Shown here one piece after another: positions 50,868 to 61,390 of a DNA stretch of 64,000 nucleotides. A program made the position numbers and the translations under genes. The notes under the pieces were generated by a model, which saw only the letters and a list, made by a program, of their open reading frames with translations, had not been told where the DNA came from and did not search any database. Positions within the stretch are counted from its first letter, which is position 1. Each line of letters begins with the position of its first letter. The DNA is from Nemophila menziesii. Lineage: Eukaryota; Streptophyta; Magnoliopsida; Boraginales; Hydrophyllaceae. The DNA is taken from positions 19,640,001 through 19,704,000 of the forward strand of contig JARWIR010000008.1 in assembly GCA_029959085.1 (NCBI GenBank), in the 5' to 3' direction.

Positions 50868-52627
50868 CCACCCACATCTACTGGAGCTATCATTTGCAAG
50901 GGAGGAACATTAACAACAATGTCTAAAATAGGGACTTCAACCAGATTATCCTTCACTTCACTAAAACCAACCATTTCCTCATGTGTGAGCTTCCTTTTTT
51001 TTGCACTCTGACTCATCTTGGAACTTGAAGGAGCAGACATTCCAACAGCAATATCAACTAACTTAGGTTCCGCACCATCTTGGGTCGATTCTTCTATTGG
51101 GATTTGACCAGGGGTAACCATTTCTTCACTCAAATTCGGCCTTTTAACCTCTTTGTCTGGGGATTCTTCCATGGGAGAACTAATTGAGTTTGCATCAATC
51201 GGAGGAGGGATAGTTGTTGGTAGAGTTGGGGATATGGAAGGAGATTTCTGATCTTGCTTGGGGTTAGGAGTGGGGTTAGGAGTATGGAACACCGTTGGGC
51301 TTCGAGTATTTTCCTCTTCACTTTGGGTCGGATTTGTCACGTTAGGATTAATCCATTGATTACTAGTCTTACCCTTAGTTGGGTTGTCTTTAGACCATGT
51401 TCTAATGGACCACCTTTTACCAAAACTCGCATTTGGGCCTTTGTTTGAGTTATCTTGTGCCTTGTTGGGCCATGGGGTCCAGTCTTCATCTCTACTATAG
51501 CTTTTCCTTTTAGAACCTGAGGCCTTATAATTATTTTTTGGCCCGGTAGAGTATTTGGTGGACTTGGGCCCAATAGGTTTGATTGACCGAGAAGGGATGA
51601 TTCCAGCTGGGCCATTCTTATCTTCTTTACTCGCCAAGGGGTTATTTCCGACATTACCTAAGGTGAGAGGATTAGGTACCATAACTATACCTCTTTCTTG
51701 GACGCTTGTGTGTCCTTTCTGGGGGAACATTTTGGTTTTTTCTGGAGACGTACCAAAGGACACAGCAGGGTTTTTGTCTTTTCCACTCAAAGGACTGTCC
51801 CTTGTACGAGGATGACTCGTGAACTCGTTCGATTGACTCGCTTTTGACTCACCACTATAGGAGAAAAACTTAGAGGGATCATCAAGATCATCAACAATCT
51901 GGATCTTTGAACCTCTTCCTTTTACAGGATCTACCGATAACCAATCTCCAAAGCGGAGTCTGACCAGACCACGGGACCTCTTCGTTTCTTCCTTGAATGC
52001 ACCACAATCGTTGGTAGCGTGGTCTAGCATACCACAATAATGACAGAACTTGCTTAACTTCTCGTACCTCAACCGTACAATAGCCTCTGGAAGGGAAGGC
52101 CTTTCAACTGTGAAAATAGTAAGCAAGGGATTTTTGACTTTCCATAGCACTCGGATCCTCATTTGTTTCTTAGCCTTGTTTGAATCTTCAATGTCATATG
52201 CAAGGAGGGTACAATCCAAATTTTTGCTAATACTTACAGCGTTATCAGGAGTAACAAACACTGAAGGGAGATCTAGAAGTTGGATCCACATAGTGGCCAT
52301 TGAAAAGTCAGCTTCTCCGATTGACATCTCAGGATGCCATGCATGTAAGATTAACATATGGCCATTTACGGACCAAGGTCTGAAGTGCCAAGTATTAAGC
52401 AAGTCTTCCTTGGATTCAAACGCGAGGAAGAAGGTATTGAAATCTGCAGGTAACACATGCATTGGAGCACGGAGACCCCATGATCTATTAGCTGCCGTTT
52501 CCACCGTGTAGGGATTGATTTCCTGAGGAGTTAAAATTCGGGCTAAAAGAGTGTTACGCTGACTGTATACCTCATGATCTTGGTAAGCTGGGGTAAGTTT
52601 CATGGTTTTGACAGTAAAGTTCGCCAT
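50837..52627 (-). CDS. LINE B ORF1: zinc-knuckle RNA-binding protein
   Basis: 596 residues, uninterrupted. The N-terminal two hundred residues contain SWGLRAPMHVLPADFNTFFL, then a stretch around WNTWHFRPWSVNGHMLILHA and ATMWIQLLDLP, the usual DUF4283-type fold of plant retroelement ORF1. A CCHC knuckle, CHYCGMLDHATNDC, lies near residue 197-210. The tail is rich in Ser, Pro, Lys and Asn and ends in a Lys-rich KKRKLTHEEM, a possible nuclear-localisation signal. A TATA-like CTTTATATAGTATAG (minus strand) lies near 52693-52710, about 70 bp before the start codon. Confidence 0.85.
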   Translation of the reverse strand: MANFTVKTMKLTPAYQDHEVYSQRNTLLARILTPQEINPYTVETAANRSWGLRAPMHVLPADFNTFFLAFESKEDLLNTWHFRPWSVNGHMLILHAWHPEMSIGEADFSMATMWIQLLDLPSVFVTPDNAVSISKNLDCTLLAYDIEDSNKAKKQMRIRVLWKVKNPLLTIFTVERPSLPEAIVRLRYEKLSKFCHYCGMLDHATNDCGAFKEETKRSRGLVRLRFGDWLSVDPVKGRGSKIQIVDDLDDPSKFFSYSGESKASQSNEFTSHPRTRDSPLSGKDKNPAVSFGTSPEKTKMFPQKGHTSVQERGIVMVPNPLTLGNVGNNPLASKEDKNGPAGIIPSRSIKPIGPKSTKYSTGPKNNYKASGSKRKSYSRDEDWTPWPNKAQDNSNKGPNASFGKRWSIRTWSKDNPTKGKTSNQWINPNVTNPTQSEEENTRSPTVFHTPNPTPNPKQDQKSPSISPTLPTTIPPPIDANSISSPMEESPDKEVKRPNLSEEMVTPGQIPIEESTQDGAEPKLVDIAVGMSAPSSSKMSQSAKKRKLTHEEMVGFSEVKDNLVEVPILDIVVNVPPLQMIAPVDVGGCNPQPPQEK

Positions 52628-52975
52628 AGTAGCAGAAAGGGTTTGCAGAGACAGAAGAGGAGAAGAAGGAAGTGAAGAAGACGAATAGCTAACTATACTA
52701 TATAAAGGGGTTAAAAGGAGTTGAGTGTTCCCAATGTAAGTAATTATAGCTATTAGAGGGGAGATGGAGAGACTTGAAAAACTAAATACGGCGGACTGTA
52801 ATGATTTCGTATGGGGAAAAGGAAGGCGTGTGAAAGGATTTATGTTATGTGGGGAGGAGGGGGATGATTGTCTTGGAAATAGTAGGGATTCACCATTGTT
52901 GCAGCTAAAACCTAGAGAGAGAAAGTTTTAGAGAGAAGGGAGAGCACACAATTGTCAAGAGGTTACAAGTTGCTT

Positions 52976-53400
52976 CAAAAGATGCTCGAAGAGAATTAAC
53001 CTTAGATGTGTAACACTTAATCTTTTTTTTTTTGTCATAAACTTATTTAAAAGATAACATTACCCCCTTGACACATGATAAGTATTCCAACGTCTAATAA
53101 TATTTTTACCATTATACTTAAATCCACTTAAACTCTCGTTATCAAATATATACTTTAAACTATTATTTCATTGAAAAATTAAACTAAACATTTTATTCAC
53201 GAGTAATACTATAACTTTTATGGTATTATTTTTTTATGTGTTATATGTAATATTAAATAAAGCTCAAAGACCACTTAAATAAAAAAACTATATTTAACTG
53301 TTTGAATCATATATATTGCAAGTTAAAAAATTACCAATATTACAAGTTAAACTTAAAGGCATTGTACTGAGATGATTAGGAGAAACATGGGATACGAGGC
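52976..53400. other. Spacer between LINE B and the Ty3-type elements
   Basis: AT-rich and non-coding. TTTTTTTTTTTTGTCATAAA at 53023-53042 resembles the 3' tail of LINE A (TTTTTTTTTTGTCATTAATT at 39081) and could be a LINE 3'-end stub. Confidence 0.4.
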
Positions 53401-53429
53401 AATCCATATTTATAGAGAATGCAACATGT

Positions 53430-54156
53430 GTGTCGATCTCTTGGCTTGGAAACAAAAGTTATTGAAATTAAAAGAAATATGTGAAAAGAAGCAGCATGAC
53501 ATCTCACATCAAAAGAGTCATGGCTAACTTACAAAAGAAAAAAATGAATTGGACCGGCAAATTGGAGTTTTTATATGATCATCTTGATGCTTTCTATTGG
53601 GTTATTGGCGGATGTGAATTAAGTGCATCAAATCTTGGGTTGAGTGAGAAACATTTATAAGAGTAACTCAAGCTCTAGGTCAAATCGTTGATGGTTAGTG
53701 AGGAGAGAGCCAAAAGCTCACTCTAAATTATCTAAATATACGATCATATTGTCCCTAACTCTACATTACAGCCTTAAAGACCTTATGATTCTTAGCTATG
53801 TGATCTAGAAGCGATTGAACCAATACAGAGTAGTTAGATGGACCATTAGAGACTATGTTAGGATCGATGAACACTCTATAGCCTCCATATCGAACTAAGA
53901 AAAGAACGTCTCCTTCGTGCATTGCAAAGCTAATCTAATCTTGAACTCAAACAGTGTTGATTGTTTGTATGATAAGTATATTAATATTAATTAGTTTGTA
54001 ATATTATTAAATATAACTTGCTAAGTAGTTGCTTTAGGACTATTCTTTACATTCTCCTTCTCTCGTGCTTACTTGCCTTAGCTGATATTTTGGAAACTTC
54101 TCTATGTTCTTATTTCTAATTGTATTGGGATGATACAACTTTGAGTTGGGGGGTTT
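53430..54156 (+). mobile_element. 3' internal region of an old Ty3-type element (plus strand)
   Basis: Read in reverse, it is collinear with the internal region next to the LTRs at 15264-16100 and 56436-57090 (for example AGAAGCAGCATGACATCTCA, GTTGATGGTTAGTGAGGAGA and CTAAATATACGATCATA). It ends with the polypurine-tract region ACTTTGAGTTGGGGGG at 54138-54153, directly before the LTR. No coding is left. Confidence 0.75.
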
Positions 54157-54713
54157 TGATATCTCTATTTTTGTGATGAATTAATCTATCCGTGAGACGT
54201 CAATTTAGGTGTAATATGAGCTTATTTGGGAGATTTTTCCCTATTATTTGATATATTCCAATTTCTTACCTTGATTTGGAGAATTATTACTTTTAGAGCG
54301 TTTTAAGTGTAATTTTGTGTTAAATTTGAAGCTCTTAGTTAAATTGATTTAATTAGATTCCAAATCAATATTAAGGAGTTGAGGGAAGAAGATACAAGTT
54401 GAAATCAAGAGTCAAAAGGAAATAAAGTTGAAGTAGGAAAGGAAAAGCTGCCAAAAGAATTTGTCCAACTGTAAAGACATCTAGTGTTTTAAAGACTGCG
54501 GAAAATCCATTACGAATTTGGAGGATACCTTTGAGATTATAATAGATCTTTGAATCTCGGTCGTTTATATGTGTGGATCATTAAATTCCGATAAGTAACT
54601 AAGAAGATATGATCAAATCAATCTCCAGTGTTTATCCTGTCCTACAATTTAGGAAAACGAATTGGTGTAGGATTTCGACTCAATTACTTCCCCTACTCTA
54701 AGAATTCGATCTA

Positions 54714-54812
<99 letters not shown>

Positions 54813-54857
54813 TTCCTAACCTTAGAAAATCATCCTTTGGATACCTGAACTTAATAT
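54157..54857 (+). mobile_element. Old Ty3-type 3' LTR, first part (split by nested insertion)
   Basis: It starts TGATATCTCTATTTTTGTGA right after the polypurine tract. The LTR continues at 62974 and ends near 63908, so its reconstructed length is about 1636 bp, the same as the old LTR at 13622-15263 (1642 bp). A (CA)n(TA)n microsatellite occupies its last part. Confidence 0.8.
54715..54809. repeat. Compound (CA)22(TA)26 microsatellite
   Basis: CA repeats at 54715-54758 pass directly into TA repeats to 54809. It lies inside the old LTR, 45 bp from the nested insertion. Confidence 0.97.
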
Positions 54858-56435
54858 TGGTGTGGCCTAAGGTGTGATAAATTAATGATATAAATAAGTG
54901 CAAATACACACCCTAAACTAACACTGTACTGCAAGTATTACAAGACGTATGCAAGTTTTAATGATAAGAAGATTCGTTCCTCAGGGACTGACGAAAGTTA
55001 GAGAGAACTTATGCAAATTATCAAGTGCAGCTATTAAAGATAGATAATAATACGCAAGGATAAAGAAGAGAAAGATAGATATTTATTTGGTTTTTTAATA
55101 AGAAAACTAAACTACTAAATTAAAAGACAATAAAATAAATAAAAGAAAAGAAAGAAGATAGTATGAAAGATATAGCTTAGGTTTTACTAGTATGCACTAA
55201 TCCTTCTAATTCTATCTATTAAATCTAATTCATAAGGGAGAATATTAGCTCTTGGTATACTTAGTCAGGATTCTAAATTCCCCAAGCTTAGACCTTGAGA
55301 GCGACTAAGGGGGCTACGTCACAACCAAGAAGTGATTTCAAATAGGGTTATCAAACGCCACTAAGGCCCTAAGCAAATACTGCAATCTTGGTGATACGGT
55401 GATTGAAACTAACCCTAATGACTATCTAGTTAGAAGTATGTTTTGTCAGAACTGCTATCGACACTAGACGTTATGTGGTGGTTCAATAGTTAAACACCCT
55501 GTCAAGGTGACCATCTAACTACTATTAAGGTAATCCTAACGTTGCGCACCGCAAGGAAAACATACATTAAATCAAAACACATAATCAAATATGAAGTAAG
55601 TAGCTAATATCAGATTAAAACATATAATTCCCAAAGAAACTTAGATAGAAGAATTAGAATTCATAGTTTATACATTATGCAAAACCTAAGCTAATATAAT
55701 TAATTCATACAAAGAAAAGAAGAAGAAAGAATTACAAAATAAGAGGTTGAAGGAGACATAGTTGTTGCACAGCTCCCTCCAGACTTCTTCTCTTGTGTTG
55801 CAGCTTCCTCTTGGCCTTAGGGTCTGGCCAAGGATGATTTTTTAGAGTGTTAAGAGGCTGTATTTATAGGTTATAGGAAGACCTAATTCGTTTTCTTGAA
55901 GGAGAAGGAAAGTAATGGACTCCTAGTCCAACTCAAATTCGTAAGGAAATAAAGATAAACACTGCTGGACCGTTTTGAGCATATCTTCTTCGTTATTGGT
56001 CGGATTGAGATCCATAAGATACCAAAAGAATCGCAACAGAATTATCTAGACCCTACAGAAGGAAATTACCAAATTCGGCCTATTTCTTAGGTAAAAACAC
56101 CAATCTTTAGACGTGTGTGCAGAATCCCAGATTTAGGCAGCTTTTCCTTTTCCATCTTTTTAGCAATTGTTTCCTTATCTCCAATTTCCATGCAAATCTC
56201 TTTCCATAAGTTGCAGTCTTTGACTTGGACTCTAATTAATCTCCATAATTATCTTTAAAGCTTCACACTAAATAAACAATTAAACCCAATATGCTCTAAA
56301 AATAATAATTCTACAAATCAAGACTCAAAATAGGAAAGTGCACTAAATTAAGCTAAAATCAACCTATAAACTAATAAATAAGCCTAAAATGATGTCTCTG
56401 AAGTATATTATATTATCACAAATGAGGAGACATCA
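54858..56435 (-). repeat. 3' LTR of the young Ty3-type element
   Basis: On the plus strand it begins TGGTGTGGCCTAAGGTGTGA and ends ATGAGGAGACATCA. On the element strand it therefore runs TGATGTCTCC ... CCACACCA, obeying the TG...CA rule. A possible TATA motif of the element is CTATAAATACAGCC near 55852-55866. Confidence 0.93.
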
Positions 56436-56450
56436 AGGCCCCCAACTCAA
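56436..56450 (-). other. Polypurine tract region of the young element
   Basis: On the element strand, TTGAGTTGGGGGCCT lies directly before the 3' LTR. The same motif (GAGTTGGGG) precedes the LTRs at 15264 and 54157, so it is conserved in the family. Confidence 0.7.
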
Positions 56451-59400
56451 AGTTGTATCGTCCCGATACAATAAAAGTAAGGAACAGTAGGGTAGTCAAG
56501 AAGAAGAAGTAGGAGGAGAATAAGAACAGAACATAATGAATGATCCTAGAGCAAAATATCTAAAAAGTCTCATGTAGTAATGCTCAAGAAATAATGCACA
56601 AAGATGCTTAATATACATGTAATCAACAATCCATAAATTCAAGTCCAGATTAATTTCGCAATGCCAGAAGGAGAGGATGATAACTTAGTTCAGATTAATG
56701 GCTATATGTTGTTCATAGGTCCCAAATACAGCATCCAATGGTCCACTTACCTACTACCTAATAGCTCAATTGTTTCTCTACCAAGCAGTTAGAAATCCTA
56801 AGGTCTTGGGTTATAACTTGGCTTAAGGACGGTGTGGTATATTTGGATAATGAAAAGTGAGATTTTGGCTCTCTCCTCACTAGCCATCAACGAATCGCCC
56901 TAGAGCTTGAGTTTTCACTCGAAGATGTATCTCTCTCAACCCAATTTATTGATGCTTTTGATTTGCATCCCCAATAAATCCCAATAAAACCTTTTAGTGA
57001 TGATTTACAAAATTCCACTTTGCCGGTCCGAATATATATTCTTTTCATATCAATTTATCTTTTATATAGCTATGACTCTCTTTTTGATGTTGAGATATCA
57101 CACTATTTTTTTTCCTATATATATTATTTATATGCCCTTGTTGGCAAATTTAGCTCGTAGCTTCTTTTCCATTCACTATTACCCCGGCAAAGGGTTACAA
57201 TAATAACAATTTCATCATCAATAAAATCACAAAGATAATTCCCAAAATCCCTATGTTCCCTAATGATGAAACCCACCACCCCAAACTCAAGCTCTAAAAC
57301 GAGTGTCTCAGGTTTTGCGATTCGAGTGCGGGTCATATAGATAAGTCCTAAAAACTAAGGGTATGGATTATAACGTGGTTCAATAAAGGCTTTAGAAAGG
57401 CTCAGAGGGGCTAAGACGGATAAATAACAATAATCAAATAAAAGGGTGAGAAAGTATAAAGGGCTTTAAGTGTTTTAACATGAAAGAACTGCCTTAATCA
57501 TTTTTCTAACTACCGGATTTTGTTACTTTTTCACTATTAGTTCATAGGCAAGTGGGTTTTCAACTAATTTTAAACCTCACGTTCTACACACCAACAACTC
57601 TCCCTAAGTTTCAACGTGACTTCTTAGCATTGCTCATTAATTTTTCTATCCTTTATTTCCTGTTTTCATACATGCATCTAAACAAACTTATGACATCTTT
57701 CAAAAACATACTACTTACTATCATTAACTTAATTAAATCATGCTCAAATAGGTACATTCAAAGATATTCTATGCCTAATTCAACCCAAAAAATTTTAAAT
57801 TTTATAAAAAACACAAAGGAAGATGAGGACAACGAATCCCCACCCCCAACTCAAAAATGAGCCGTGTCCCCACGACTCGAAAAAGACTCAAGAAAAATAA
57901 AATTTAAAATTAGCATACATATTGCACATAAAGAAATGGTAGGGAAGAAAGAAAACATACTCTTCGAGGCTTTTACCTCGCCTTAACGATACTCGGATTA
58001 AATCTAATGTATCTTCTTCACCCAACTTTTTATTCACTTTTCATTCAGGACACATGATCATAATAGGATATTGCATTATATAACGTCATGGGAGAGATCG
58101 AAACTTCGTATCACCTCCTCATAGATCAACTGTGCCACATCTTCTTCTCTCCTCACACAATACAATTCACAAACAACCAAAGCATTCCAAATCTCCACGA
58201 ATCTTCATGTATTCTCCTTCAACTTCTTCTCAAATACTTTCTTATAAGAAAAAGGTAGTTCCTTTAATTGTTTCCTTGGAGAAGCTATCATGGCCATTGA
58301 AGCTTTCTCTTTTTCTTTGGGTGTAGAGTCTCGATCTATAGAGGTTGTGTTGTCTTCTTCACTAAAGTTAGAATCTTTTTGCTCATTGAATCAAACACAG
58401 CTAGCTGACCTCTCTTTTCATGACCTATTTTACCCTTTGAATTGGAACTAGGACTTTTCTCACTTGATTTCTTTCTCAATTAAATCCAATACCTTGATTT
58501 CTTCATCTCCCATACAGTAGATGATGTTCATGTTCTCTTAATCATCTCAATTGACCCCCAACTCAAAGCTTTAACCAATCTTGAAATTTGAACTTTTGAT
58601 TATTGGTTGTACAAGCTTAATTTGGGTTAGGAAAGGTGATTTGATGATGATTCTCTATGTGGGTAAGATGGATTCTTCATGGATTGGCTTGGATTTAAGA
58701 AATTGTAGGATGAATTTTTGAACTTTAAGCTTTTGATTCTTGGATTCAAGGTGTTTTGGGATGATATAGGTGGTTGAATCTTCCTTGTAATGATGTGGAG
58801 AATGAATTGGATGTGTTTTCATGGTGATTGGGTAGTGTTTTGATGATTGGTGAAGGTTTTATGAAGCTTTAATGGAGTTGGGAGAGTTTTGGAGAAGAGA
58901 AATAGGCTTAAGGTTTATAAAATTCGGAATAATGAGCATTAGATCTTCATATAGCCTTAAAACCCTTTCTTTTCTCTCTCTGGCGGCTCGTGCGGACTAC
59001 CCCTGCGGGCCATGGGGTGTACCGCGGGGTACACCGCGCCTCCTACGTCAAAATACCCGTGGTAGGAACCCGTGGCACGTGTTGGTGCGGTGCATGGCGC
59101 GGTATAGGGTCCGGTATACTGGACCCATCAGCTATTTTTTTTTTTCGTTTCTGTACACAACACGTGGCTGCTACCCGTGGCACGGGTTTTTGCCTTGCGG
59201 TCTATGTTGTAGATATCCCCGCCTAGGCGCCCCTAGACGCCGCCTAGGCGTCAACTCCCCCCTCAGCCGCTTACGCCTAGTTAAAATTTTAGGCGTTTTT
59301 GCCTAGCGTCTTAGTCGTCTTGGAATAGGCGCCTAGCCCGTCTAGGCACCGATTGATGGCAAAAAATGTCCGCCTAGGCGCCGATTAATGGAAAAACATG

Positions 59401-60069
59401 TCCGCGTAAGCCTTTTTGTTATTTTTCTTATTCGTAACAATTCTTTAGTTGATATTATAACTCAATTTTTGGTATTTTTATATTTATTATAGTGTTTTTA
59501 GATGGATTGTATGACTTAAATAGTTATAATTGTTATAATTACTACATATATATTACTAAATATACAAAATTACACATCGCCATTCAAAACCGTAGAATTC
59601 CGCCTAGGCCGCGTGTAATCCTGCCTAGGCGCTAGGCCCTGGTCGACCGCCTAGCGTTCCAAACCGAGATCTACAGCATAGCTTGCGGTGCACCGCGGAT
59701 TAGGTCCGGTGTACCGCACGTGGCAAAAACCTCCCCATCAGCTAGATTTCGAAAAGTTATGCAGTTTAAGCTCAAAGATCACCTGATTTCGACATCCGAG
59801 CGTAAATATATGGCTTGCCGAAGTTTCTCCGTTCCGAAAAATTTGTTCGCTTCCCTAACTCGATTTCTCCAATACCTAATCATCAAAAACACTAATACCT
59901 TCCTCAAATATGCAATATCAACTAAAATTAACTAAACTAAACATAAAATTAAAAACTAAAAATGTAAAAACATAAAGGAATTTACGGGTTGTCTCCCGTA
60001 CAGAACTTTTGTTTAACGTCTTTCAAAGTTAGACGTGTTACCTCGATTAAGGATGACGAAATTTCCACC
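56451..60069 (-). other. Post-pol non-coding region of the young element
   Basis: Its upstream edge (element strand, about 60040-59985) has GACGTTAAACAAAAGTTCTG and CGGGAGACAACCCGTAAATT, a motif very like the GTTAAACAAGCGCTTGTTGG plus GAGGCAACCCA signature that follows pol in many Athila/Ogre elements. Beyond it, no coding frame on the element strand resembles env or any other protein. 56436-57425 is shared with the old copies at 15.3-16.2 and 53.4-54.1 kb. 57500-58900 is AT-rich; 58980-59720 is GC-rich and treated separately. Confidence 0.6.
58980..59720. repeat. GC-rich block with GCCTAGGCGCC motifs, possibly a nested hAT-like element
   Basis: In otherwise AT-rich DNA, 59215-59660 holds many copies of CGCCTAGGCG-type words in both orientations, including GTCCGCCTAGGCGCCGATTA. 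These are bracketed by inverted flanks (TCTATGTTGTAGATAT on the left, ATCTACAGCATAG on the right). Direct copies of GGTCCGGTATAC/GGTCCGGTGTAC with CCCATCAGCT lie on either side, near 59105-59135 and 59705-59740. This fits a small DNA transposon with clustered subterminal repeats, but no target duplication was fixed. A related word pair (GCCTAGGAACTGATTAATGA) lies near 63944. Confidence 0.5.
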
Positions 60070-61202
60070 CTTTGCCTTTAATTGCCACCAACTTTTCAGC
60101 TCGATTCTTAATAATCATGGATGGTGCCATCCAAGATGTCGTGGGAAGGGGTGAATCTAGTGGTAACTTGATTTCAAGTGTAGCATTACACTCCTATGGT
60201 AATCCATTCATCTCGAATCTTCGTTTGTTAGAAAGAATGTCCTTCATGAATTGACCGTATTTTGACATTCTTGTGAGAGCTTCTACAAACGGGCTGCTGA
60301 TCTTTAATTTGTTCATCATGTCAACGAACTTCTTGAATTCCAGTTCATTGTCCTTTCTGACACGTGAAGGGAATGGTGGAGGAGGACGTGTGTTGGTTAC
60401 CACTGGGCTCTCTTTCTTTTCTGGTGTCTTCTCTTGGACACTTTTTTGTTCAACTACCTCGTCGACCTTATCTTCTGTTGCTTCTTCCCCCCATCTGATC
60501 TGGAATAGGGACTGATTCTGGTTCTGGTCTTGGTGGAGATAGTTGTTTTCCACTTTCTAATTCAACTGCATGACAAACTTTATTTTCTGGAGCAGTAGTA
60601 TCACTTTGGAGTTGCCTTTCTGCAAGGATTTTAGTTTTTTCCACCATTTGTGACATTGTCTGCACAAGCTTGTCAATCGCATCATCTGAGTTTTGGATTC
60701 TTTGCTGGTTATTCTCCATATTTTCAATTAGATTCATCATCTTAGCCATGCTTGAATTCAAACTCGGAGGCTGTTCTTGTATGGTTTGCTGCATTGAATA
60801 AGGATGTGGTTCTTGATAAGCTTCATTATAAATCGGCGTTTCTTGATTGATAGGTTGTGGAGGATAGTAAGCTTGTGGTCGTGGTTGATAATAATCATCA
60901 TGATAATGGTTGTTATGATAATAATTCTGTTGATCTCCGACCAAATTGTAACTCTGTGGGGGTTGATAATCAGCATAATTTCCTTGAGATTGATAATAAC
61001 CATCATAATAATGGTCTCTTTGATAAGGCATGAAGGAAATTGAAGCTGGATTGTTCATGCAATGTCCCCACGAGTGATCTCTTGCTCCACAACTAGGACA
61101 TGAAGGTGGTCTACGTACTAGATTCCTCCGAGCTAGTTGTTGCGATTGTTCTCGTAATTCCTCAAGTTGTTGGCTTAACTCCTTGAGCTTTAGAGATTCC
61201 AT
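60070..61202 (-). pseudogene. Truncated, frameshifted gag of the young Ty3-type element
   Basis: 61202-60468 reads MESLKLKELSQQLEELREQS and then a knuckle CPSCGARDHSWGHC near residue 35, followed by a long Tyr/Gln/Asn-rich low-complexity region. The usual capsid (retrotrans_gag) domain that precedes the knuckle is missing; only about 160 bp separate the start from the primer-binding site. A frameshift near 60510 leads to 60553-60194, with PPPPFPSRVRKDNELEFKKF and MSKYGQFMKDILSNKRRFE. That is the characteristic gag/protease junction block of Athila-type elements. After a stop it continues ECNATLEIKLPLDS and then switches to MIIKNRAEKLVAIKG, sequence that looks like the far end of pol. The pol deletion junction is therefore near 60130. 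Confidence 0.75.
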
Positions 61203-61366
61203 CTTGTATTAGCTTCTTCAGGATCTAATAGCACGAAACCTTTATCTCCTAATAAATCTGTTCTCGCCTAAAAAAAATCTGTAAAATAAAGACTAAAAAG
61301 AAAAGCGTAAAATAGAACTAACTAAAATAAAAGCACAAGATAATTGCACAAGGACTAACGATGTAG

Positions 61367-61384
61367 TCCCCGGCAGCGGCGCCA
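61367..61384 (-). other. Primer-binding site matching tRNA-Asp
   Basis: On the element strand it reads TGGCGCCGCTGCCGGGGA, six bases after the 5' LTR. This matches the 3' end of plant tRNA-Asp apart from the CGCT/CGTT position. tRNA-Asp priming is known for Athila and Tat/Ogre lineages of Ty3-type elements. Confidence 0.85.
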
Positions 61385-61390
61385 AAAACT

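Larger units (their letters stand above)
46623..52975 (-). mobile_element. LINE B: near full-length non-LTR retrotransposon
   Basis: Same orientation as LINE A but a different family by protein sequence. It has a 5' leader with CTCTCCCTTCTCTCTAAAAC and TTTCTCTCTCTAGGTTTTAG at 52909-52950, a leader style common in plant LINEs. ORF1 and ORF2 are present. The 3' end is near 46623, with only a short A run (TTTTGCCTAAAAA on the minus strand). A perfect target duplication was not found, so both limits are approximate. Two frameshifts inactivate ORF2. Confidence 0.8.

Noticed and set aside
52765..52790. Candidate LINE B target duplication GACTTGAAAAACTA versus GACTTGAAACTA at 46605
   Set aside because: It needs a two-base gap, and the typical LINE leader (CTCTCTAAAAC...CTAGGTTTTAG) extends another 180 bp upstream, so it is probably chance.
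58872..59306. 144-codon plus-strand frame in the GC-rich island
   Set aside because: Its openness follows from GC-rich repeat composition; no domain, and it lies antisense within a retroelement.
60758..61043. Isoleucine-rich frames on both strands over gag
   Set aside because: They are alternative-frame readings of the Tyr/Asn/Gln repeat region of gag.
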